A DNA stretch of 64,000 nucleotides. It comes from Megachile rotundata (Eukaryota > Arthropoda > Insecta > Hymenoptera > Megachilidae). The notes under the pieces were generated by a model. The model made no database searches, was not told the origin of the DNA, and saw only the letters and a list, made by a program, of their open reading frames with translations. Below are positions 48,901-61,090 of this stretch, piece after piece (positions within the stretch are counted from its first letter, which is position 1; each line of letters opens with the position of its first letter). Where the stretch lies: NCBI RefSeq assembly GCF_050947335.1, contig NW_027473318.1, positions 682,001-746,000 of the forward strand. Reading direction: 5' to 3'. The position numbers and the translations under genes are program-made.

Positions 48901-50640
48901 CCAAATACAATCTCCCAGATACAATCATACAATGACAATCATACAATCACAATCATACAATCATAGTCATACAATTACAATCATACAATCACAATCATAC
49001 AATCACAATCATACAATCACAATCATACAATCACAATCATACAATCACAATCATACAATCACAATCATACAATCACAATCATACGTTCAAAATCATGCAA
49101 TCACAATCATACAATCACAATCATACAATCACAATCATACAATCACAATCATACAATCACAATCATACAATCACAATCATACAATCACAATCATACAATC
49201 ACAATCATACAATCGCAATCATACAATCACAATCATACAATCGCATTCATACAATCGCAATCATACAATCACAATCATACAATCGCAATCATACAATTAC
49301 AATCTCCCAAATACAATCTGACAAATACAATCACCCAAATACAATCATGCAATCACAATCATACAATCATAATCATACAATCACAATCATACAATCACAA
49401 TCATACAATCACAATCATTCTATCACAATCATACAATCACAATCATACAATCACAATCAGACAATCACAATCATACAATCACAATCATACAATCACAATC
49501 ATACAATCACAATCATACAATCACAAAAATACAATCATAATCATACAATCACAATCATACAATCGCAATCATACAATCACAATCATACAATCATAATCAT
49601 GCAATCACAATCATACGATCGCAATCATACAATCACAATCATACCATCACAATCATACAATCACAATCATACAATCATAATCATACAATTACAATCATAC
49701 ATCACAATCATACAATCACAATCATACAATCGCAATCATACAATCACAATCATACAATCACAATCATACAATCACAATCATACAACCACAATCAGGCAAT
49801 CACAATCATACAATCACAATCATACAATCACAATTATGCAATCACAATCATACAATCGCATTCATACAATCGCAATCATACAATCACAATCATACAATCA
49901 TGATCATACAATCACAATCATACGATCGCAATCATACAATCACAATCATACCATCACAATCATACAATCACAATCATACAATCATAATCATACAATTACA
50001 GTCATACATCACAATCATACAATTACAATCATACATCACAATCATACAATCACAATCATACAATCGCAATCATACAATCACAATCATACGATCGCAATCA
50101 TACAATTACAATCTCCCAAATACAATCTCCCAACTACAATCTCCCAAATACAATCATACAATCACAATCATACAATCACAATCATACAATCATAATCATA
50201 CAATTACAATCATACATCACAATCATACAATCACAATCATACAATCGCAATCATACAATCACAATCATACAATCGCAATCATACAATTACAATCTCCCAA
50301 ATACAATCTCCCAAATACAATCTCCCAAATACAATCATACAATCACAATCATACAATCACAATCATACAATCACAATCATACAATCACAATCATACAATC
50401 ACAATCATACTATCACAATCATACAATCACAATCATACAATCACAATCATACAATCACAATCATACAATCACAATCATACAATCACAATCATACAATCAC
50501 AATCATACAATTATAATCATACAATCACAATCATTCAATCACAATCGTACAATCTCAATCGCACAACCACAATCACACAATCACACTCATACAATCACAA
50601 TCATACAATCACAAAAATACAATCATAATCATACAATCAC
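45921..50640 (+). repeat. 7.56 kb HOR variable segment, first round
   Basis: Contains a 46.37-47.0 kb L-like stretch (CGATCG, CAGGC, cassette C at 46,687), cassette A at 47,417, CGCAAGCATAAAATC near 47,694, CATACACTC, CATAGAATC-CGTAAATTC near 48,150, a TACTCTC unit at 48,691, CAATGAC at 48,932, TCTGACAAAT near 49,318 and cassette C at 49,900. From about 47.6 kb it matches 55.2-58.2 kb, with two large indels: this copy has about 238 extra bases between 47,934 and 48,250 and lacks about 223 bases near 48,985. The 45.9-47.6 kb part has no collinear partner in the next round. Confidence 0.75.
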
Positions 50641-53590
50641 AATCATACAATCGCAATCATACAATCACAATCATACAATCATAATCATGCAATCACAATC
50701 ATACGATCGCAATCATACAATCACAATCATACCATCACAATCATACAATCACAATCATACAATCATAATCATACAATTACAATCATACATCACAATCATA
50801 CAATCACAATCATACAATCGCAATCATACAATCACAATCATACAATCATAATCATACAATTACAATCATACATCACAATCATACAATCACAATCATACAA
50901 ACGCAATCATACAATCACAATCATACAATCACAATCATACAATCACAATCATACAATCACAATCATACAATCACAATCATACAATCACAATCATACAATC
51001 ACAATCATACAATCACAATTATACAATCACAATCATACAATCACAATCATACAATCACAATCATACTATCTCAATCATACAATCACAATCATACAATCAC
51101 AATCATACAATCACAATCATACAATCACAATCATACAATCACAATCATACAATCACAATCATACAATCACAATCATACAATCACAATCATACAATCACAA
51201 TCATACAATCACAATCATACGTTCAAAATCATACGATCGCAATCATACAATCACAATCATACCATCACAATCATGCAATCACAATCATACAATCACAATC
51301 ATACAATCACAATCATTCAATCACAATCATACAATCGCAATCATACAATCACAATCATACAATCGCAATCATACAATCATAATCATGCAATCACAATCAT
51401 ACGATCGCAATCATACAATCACAATCATACCATCACAATCATGCAATCACAATCATACAATTATAATCATACAATCACAATCATTCAATCACAATCATAC
51501 AATCGCAATCATACAATCACAATCATACAATCGCAATCATACAATTACAATCTCCCAAATACAATCTCCCAAATACAATCACCCAAATACAATCACCCAA
51601 ATACAATCATACAATCATAATCATACAATCATAATCATACAATCACAATCATACAATCACAATCATACAATCACAATCATACAATCACAATCATACAATC
51701 ACAATCATACAATCACAATCATACAATCACAATCATACAATCACAATCATACAATCACAATCATACAATCACAATCATACAATCACAATCATACTATCTC
51801 AATCATACAATCACAATCATACAATCACAATCATACAATCACAATCATACAATCACAATCATACAATCACAATCATACAATCACAATCATAGAATCACAA
51901 TCATACAATCACAATCATACAATCACAATCATACGTTCAAAATCATGCAATCACAATCATACAATCACAATCATACAATCACAATCATACAAACACAATC
52001 ATACAATCACAATCATACAATCGCAATCATACAATCGCAATCATACAATCACAATCATACAATCATAATCATGCAATCACAATCATACGATCGCAATCAT
52101 ACAATCACAATCATACCATCACAATCATGCAATCACAATCATACAATTACAATCATACAATCACAATCATTCAATCACAATCATACAATCGCAATCATAC
52201 AATCACAATCATACAATCGCAATCATACAATTACAATCTCCCAAATACAATCTCCCAAATACAATCACCCAAATACAATCATACAATCGCAATCATACAA
52301 TCACAATCATACAATCACAATCATACAATCACAATCATACAATCACAATCATACAATCGCAATCATACAATCACAATCATACTATCACAATCATACTATC
52401 ACAATCATACAATCACAATCATACAATCACAATCATACAATCACAATCATACAACCACAATCATACAATCGCAATCATACATTCAAAATCATGCAATCAC
52501 AATCATACAATCACAATCATGCTATCACAATCATACAATCAGAATCATAAAATCACAATCATTCAATAACAATCGTACAATCACAATCGTTCAATCACAA
52601 TCGCACAACCACAATCAGACAATCACACTCATACAATCACAATCATACAATCACAATCATACAATCACAATCATAGCATCACAATCATACTTTCACAATC
52701 ATACAATCACAATCATACAATCACAATCATACAATCACAGTCATACAATCACAATCATACAATCACAATCGTACTATCACAATCATACAATCACAATCAT
52801 ACAATCACAATCATACAATCACAATCATACAATCATAATCATACAATCACAATCATACAATCACAATCATACAATCACAATCATAGCATCACAATCATAC
52901 TTTCACAATCATACAATCACAATCATACAATCACAATCATACAATCACAGTCATACAATCACAATCATACAATCACAATCGTACTATCACAATCATACAA
53001 TCACAATCATACAATTACAATCTCCCAAATACAATCTCCCAAATACAATCTCCCAGATACAATCATACAATGACAATCATACAATCACAATCATACAATC
53101 ATAATCATACAATTACAATCATACATCAGAATCATACAATCACAATCATACAATCGCAATCATACAATCACAATCATACAATCGCAATCATACAATTACA
53201 ATCTCCCAAATACAATCTCCCGAATACAATCTCCCAAATACAATCATACAATCACAATCATACAATCACAATCATACAATCACAATCATACTATCACAAT
53301 CATACAATCACAATCATACAATCACAATCATACAATCGCATTCATACAATCGCAATCATACAATCACAATCATACAATCACAATCATACAATCACAATCA
53401 TACAATCACAATCATACAATCACAATCATACATTCAAAATCATGCAATCACAATCATACAATCACAATCATGCAATCACAATCATACAATTATAATCATA
53501 CAATCACAATCATTCAATCACAATCGTACAATCTCAATCGCACAACCACAATCACACAATCACACTCATACAATCACAATCATACAATCA
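50641..53590 (+). repeat. 7.56 kb HOR core, copy P2
   Basis: Collinear with P1 (offset 7,560, rising to 7,602-7,616 after cassette B) and with P3 (offset 7,588, then 7,560 from the CGTTC junction to about 53.3 kb). P2 and P3 share derived variants absent from P1: CATACAATCATAATC near 51,612/59,172 and CATAGAATC near 51,891/59,451. A private change is CATACAAACACAATC (base 51,993) against CATACAATCACAATC in P3. P2 carries a CGCATTC pair near 53,337 that P3 lacks. It ends with cassette A at 53,539 followed by CACAAAAATAC. Confidence 0.87.
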
Positions 53591-56500
53591 CAATCATACA
53601 ATCACAAAAATACAATCATAATCATACAATCACAATCATACAATCGCAATCATACAATCACAATCATACAATCATAATCATGCAATCACAATCATACGAT
53701 CGCAATCATACAATCACAATCATACCATCACAATCATACAATCACAATCATACAATCATAATCATACAATTACAATCATACATCACAATCATACAATCAC
53801 AATCATACAATCGCAATCATACAATCACAATCATACAATCATAATCATACAATTACAATCATACATCACAATCATACAATCACAATCATACAAACGCAAT
53901 CATACAATCACAATCATAGAATCACAATCATACAATCACAATCATACAATCACAATCATACAATCACAATCATACAATCACAATCATACAATCACAATCA
54001 TACAATCACAATCATACAATCACAATCATACAATCACAATCATACTATCTCAATCATACAATCACAATCATACAATCACAATCATACAATCACAATCATA
54101 CAATCACAATCATACAATCACAATCATACAATCACAATCATACAATCACAATCATACAATCACAATCATACGTTCAAAATCATGCAATCACAATCATACA
54201 ATCACAATCATACAATCACAATCATACAATCACAATCATACAATCACAATCATACAATCACAATCATACAATCACAATCATACAATCGCAATCATACAAT
54301 CACAATTATACAATCATAATCATGCAATCACAATCATACGATCGCAATCATACAATCACAATCATACCATCACAATCATGCAATCACAATCATACAATTA
54401 TAATCATACAATCACAATCATTCAATCACAATCATACAATCGCAATCATACAATCACAATCATACAATCGCAATCATACAATTACAATCTCCCAAATACA
54501 ATCTCCCAAATACAATCACCCAAATACAATCATACAATCACAATCATACAATCATAATCATACAATCACAATCATACAATCACAATCATACTTTCACAAT
54601 CATACAATCACAATCATACAATCACAAAAATACAATCATAATCATACAATCACAATCATACAATCGCAATCATTCAATCACAATCATACAATCATAATCA
54701 TGCAATCACAATCATACAATCACAATCATACAATCACAATCGTACAATCACAATCATACAATCGCAATCATACAATTACAATACCCCAAATACAATCTCC
54801 CAAATACAATCATACAATCACAATCATACAATCACAATCATACAATCACAATCATACAATGACAATCATACAATCACAATCATACAACCACAATCAGACA
54901 ATCACAATCATACAATCACAATCATACAATCACAATTATGCAATCACAATCATACAATCGCATTCATACAATCGCAATCATACAATCATAATCATACAAT
55001 TACAATCATACATCACAATCATACAATCACAATCATGCAATCACAATCATACAATTATAATCATACAATCACAATCATTCAATCACAATCGTACAATCTC
55101 AATCGCACAGCCACAATCACACAATCACACTCATACAATCACAATCATACAATCACAATCATACAATCACAATCATACAATCGCAATCATACAATTACAA
55201 TATCCCAAATACAATCTCCCAAATACAATCATACAATCACAATCATACAATCACAATCATACAATCACAATCATACAATCACAATCATACAACCACAATC
55301 AGACAATCGCAAGCATAAAATCACAATCATACAATCTCAATCATACAATCACAATCATACAATCACAATCATACAATCATAATCATACAATTACAATCAT
55401 ACATCACAATCATACAATCACAATCACACAATCACAATCATACTTTCACAATCATACTATCACAATCATACAATCACAATCATACAATCACAATCATACA
55501 ATCGCAATCATACAATTACAATATCCCAAATACAATCATACAATCACAATCATACACTCACAATCATACAATCACAATCATACAATCACAATCATACAAT
55601 CACAATCATACAATCACAATCATACAATCACATTCATACAATCGCAAGCATACAATCACAATCATACAATCTCAATCATACAATCACAATCATACAATCA
55701 TAATCATACAATTACAATCATACATCACAATCATACAATCACAATCATACAATCGCAATCATACAATTACAATATCCCAAATACAATCTCCCAAATACAA
55801 TCATACAATCACAATCATACAATCACAATCATACAATCACAATCATACAATCACAATCATACAATCACAATCATACAATCACAATCATACAATCACAATC
55901 ATACAATCGCATTCATACAATCGCAATCATACAATCACAATCATACAATCGCAATCATACAATTACAATCTCCCAAATACAATCTCCAAAATACAATCAC
56001 CCAAATACAATCATACAATCACAATCATACAATCATAATCATACAATCACAATCATACAATCACAATCATACTCTCACAATCATACAATCACAATCATAC
56101 AATCACAAAAATACAATGATAATCATACAATCACAATCATACAATCACAATCATACAATCATAATCATACAATTACAATCATACATCACAATCATACAAT
56201 CACAATCATACAATCGCAATCATACAATCACAATCATACAATCGCAATCATACAATTACAATCTCCCAAATACAATCTCCCAAATACAATCTCCCAGATA
56301 CAATCATACAATGACAATCATACAATCACAATCATACAATCATAGTCATACAATTACAATCATACATCAGAATCATACAATCACAATCATACAATCGCAA
56401 TCATACAATCACAATCATACAATCGCAATCATACAATCACAATCATACAATCGCAATCATACAATTACAATCTCCCAAATACAATCTCCCGAATACAATC

Positions 56501-58228
56501 TCCCAAATACAATCATACAATCACAATCATACAATCACAATCATACTATCACAATCATACAATCACAATCATACAATCACAATCATACAATCACAATCAT
56601 ACAATCACAATCATACAATCACAATCATACAATCACAATCATACAATCACAATCATACAATCACAATCATACAATCACAATCATACGTTCAAAATCATGC
56701 AATCACAATCATACAATCACAATCATACAATCACAATCATACAATCACAATCATACAATCACAATCATACAATCACAATCATACAATCACAATCATACAA
56801 TCGCAATCATACAATCACAATCATACAATCGCATTCATACAATCGCAATCATACAATCACAATCATACAATCGCAATCATACAATTACAATCTCCCAAAT
56901 ACAATCTGACAAATACAATCACCCAAATACAATCATGCAATCACAATCATACAATCATAATCATACAATCACAATCATACAATCACAATCATACAATCAC
57001 AATCATACTATCACAATCATACAATCACAATCATACAATCACAATCAGACAATCACAATCATACAATCACAATCATACAATCACAATCATACAATCACAA
57101 TCATACAATCACAAAAATACAATCATAATCATACAATCACAATCATACAATCGCAATCATACAATCACAATCATACAATCATAATCATGCAATCACAATC
57201 ATACGATCGCAATCATACAATCACAATCATACCATCACAATCATACAATCACAATCATACAATCATAATCATACAATTACAATCATACATCACAATCATA
57301 CAATCACAATCATACAATCGCAATCATACAATCACAATCATACAATCACAATCATACAATCACAATCATACAACCACAATCAGGCAATCACAATCATACA
57401 ATCACAATCATACAATCACAATTATGCAATCACAATCATACAATCGCATTCATACAATCGCAATCATACAATCACAATCATACAATCATGATCATACAAT
57501 CACAATCATACGATCGCAATCATACAATCACAATCATACCATCACAATCATACAATCACAATCATACAATCATAATCATACAATTACAATCATACATCAC
57601 AATCATACAATTACAATCATACATCACAATCATACAATCACAATCATACAATCGCAATCATACAATCACAATCATACGATCGCAATCATACAATTACAAT
57701 CTCCCAAATACAATCTCCCAACTACAATCTCCCAAATACAATCATACAATCACAATCATACAATCACAATCATACAATCATAATCATACAATTACAATCA
57801 TACATCACAATCATACAATCACAATCATACAATCGCAATCATACAATCACAATCATACAATCGCAATCATACAATTACAATCTCCCAAATACAATCTCCC
57901 AAATACAATCTCCCAAATACAATCATACAATCACAATCATACAATCACAATCATACAATCACAATCATACAATCACAATCATACAATCACAATCATACTA
58001 TCACAATCATACAATCACAATCATACAATCACAATCATACAATCACAATCATACAATCACAATCATACAATCACAATCATACAATCACAATCATACAATT
58101 ATAATCATACAATCACAATCATTCAATCACAATCGTACAATCTCAATCGCACAACCACAATCACACAATCACACTCATACAATCACAATCATACAATCAC
58201 AAAAATACAATCATAATCATACAATCAC
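53591..58228 (+). repeat. 7.56 kb HOR variable segment, second round
   Basis: Begins with a cassette A tail, CGATCG series, AAACGC unit and CGTTC near 54,170. The 54.3-55.6 kb part matches 61.9-63.2 kb (offset 7,587-7,601), including ATACCCC near 54,781/62,369 and the G-form cassette A at 55,104/62,705. The 55.2-58.2 kb part matches 47.6-50.6 kb in the first round. The longest open forward stretch in the window (54,322-57,783) lies here. It is a consequence of stop-free monomers, not a gene. Confidence 0.78.
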
Positions 58229-61090
58229 AATCATACAATCGCAATCATACAATCACAATCATACAATCATAATCATGCAATCACAATCATACGATCGCAA
58301 TCATACAATCACAATCATACCATCACAATCATACAATCACAATCATACAATCATAATCATACAATTACAATCATACATCACAATCATACAATCACAATCA
58401 TACAATCGCAATCATACAATCACAATCATACAATCATAATCATACAATTACAATCATACATCACAATCATACAATCACAATCATACAAACGCAATCATAC
58501 AAGCACAATCATACAATCACAATCATACAATCACAATCATACAATCACAATCATACAATCACAATCATACAATCACAATCATACAATCACAATTATACAA
58601 TCACAATCATACAATCACAATCATACAATCACAATCATACTATCTCAATCATACAATCACAATCATACAATCACAATCATACAATCACAATCATACAATC
58701 ACAATCATACAATCACAATCATACAATCACAATCATACAATCACAATCATACAATCACAATCATACAATCACAATCATACGTTCAAAATCATACGATCGC
58801 AATCATACAATCACAATCATACCATCACAATCATGCAATCACAATCATACAATCACAATCATACAATCACAATCATTCAATCACAATCATACAATCGCAA
58901 TCATACAATCACAATCATACAATCGCAATCATACAATCATAATCATGCAATCACAATCATACGATCGCAATCATACAATCACAATCATACCATCACAATC
59001 ATGCAATCACAATCATACAATTATAATCATACAATCACAATCATTCAATCACAATCATACAATCGCAATCATACAATCACAATCATACAATCGCAATCAT
59101 ACAATTACAATCTCCCAAATACAATCTCCCAAATACAATCACCCAAATACAATCACCCAAATACAATCATACAATCATAATCATACAATCATAATCATAC
59201 AATCACAATCATACAATCACAATCATACAATCACAATCATACAATCACAATCATACAATCACAATCATACAATCACAATCATACAATCACAATCATACAA
59301 TCACAATCATACAATCACAATCATACAATCACAATCATACAATCACAATCATACTATCTCAATCATACAATCACAATCATACAATCACAATCATACAATC
59401 ACAATCATACAATCACAATCATACAATCACAATCATACAATCACAATCATAGAATCACAATCATACAATCACAATCATACAATCACAATCATACGTTCAA
59501 AATCATGCAATCACAATCATACAATCACAATCATACAATCACAATCATACAATCACAATCATACAATCACAATCATACAATCGCAATCATACAATCGCAA
59601 TCATACAATCACAATCATACAATCATAATCATGCAATCACAATCATACGATCGCAATCATACAATCACAATCATACCATCACAATCATGCAATCACAATC
59701 ATACAATTACAATCATACAATCACAATCATTCAATCACAATCATACAATCGCAATCATACAATCACAATCATACAATCGCAATCATACAATTACAATCTC
59801 CCAAATACAATCTCCCAAATACAATCACCCAAATACAATCATACAATCGCAATCATACAATCACAATCATACAATCACAATCATACAATCACAATCATAC
59901 AATCACAATCATACAATCGCAATCATACAATCACAATCATACTATCACAATCATACTATCACAATCATACAATCACAATCATACAATCACAATCATACAA
60001 TCACAATCATACAACCACAATCATACAATCGCAATCATACATTCAAAATCATGCAATCACAATCATACAATCACAATCATGCTATCACAATCATACAATC
60101 AGAATCATAAAATCACAATCATTCAATAACAATCGTACAATCACAATCGTTCAATCACAATCGCACAACCACAATCAGACAATCACACTCATACAATCAC
60201 AATCATACAATCACAATCATACAATCACAATCATAGCATCACAATCATACTTTCACAATCATACAATCACAATCATACAATCACAATCATACAATCACAG
60301 TCATACAATCACAATCATACAATCACAATCGTACTATCACAATCATACAATCACAATCATACAATCACAATCATACAATCACAATCATACAATCATAATC
60401 ATACAATCACAATCATACAATCACAATCATACAATCACAATCATAGCATCACAATCATACTTTCACAATCATACAATCACAATCATACAATCACAATCAT
60501 ACAATCACAGTCATACAATCACAATCATACAATCACAATCGTACTATCACAATCATACAATCACAATCATACAATTACAATCTCCCAAATACAATCTCCC
60601 AAATACAATCTCCCAGATACAATCATACAATGACAATCATACAATCACAATCATACAATCATAATCATACAATTACAATCATACATCAGAATCATACAAT
60701 CACAATCATACAATCGCAATCATACAATCACAATCATACAATCGCAATCATACAATTACAATCTCCCAAATACAATCTCCCGAATACAATCTCCCAAATA
60801 CAATCATACAATCACAATCATACAATCACAATCATACAATCACAATCATACTATCACAATCATACAATCACAATCATACAATCACAATCATACAATCACA
60901 ATCATACAATCACAATCATACAATCACAATCATACATTCAAAATCATGCAATCACAATCATACAATCACAATCATGCAATCACAATCATACAATTATAAT
61001 CATACAATCACAATCATTCAATCACAATCGTACAATCTCAATCGCACAACCACAATCACACAATCACACTCATACAATCACAATCATACA
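58229..61090 (+). repeat. 7.56 kb HOR core, copy P3
   Basis: Collinear with P2: CGTTC junction 58,780 (51,220 in P2), the CATAGAATC unit, cassette B at about 59,925-60,240, two CATAGCATC-CATACTTTC series and CAATGAC at 60,630 (53,070 in P2). The offset goes from 7,588 to 7,560 before the junction, so two 14-bp units are missing here. Private changes include ACAAGCACAATC near 58,500. It ends with cassette A at 61,043, after which it diverges from P2: P3 goes on to CGCAATC-CAATTACAATATCCC and P2 to CACAAAAATAC. Confidence 0.86.

Noticed and set aside
54322..57783. A 1,153-codon forward open reading frame, and many other long forward frames, with a 14-residue QSQSYNHNHTITII repeat
   Set aside because: It is the translation of a stop-free 14-bp satellite. 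Several overlapping frames are open at once and read the same peptide in different phases, ATGs come from chance CATGCAATC variants, and there is no promoter, non-repeat domain or codon signature.
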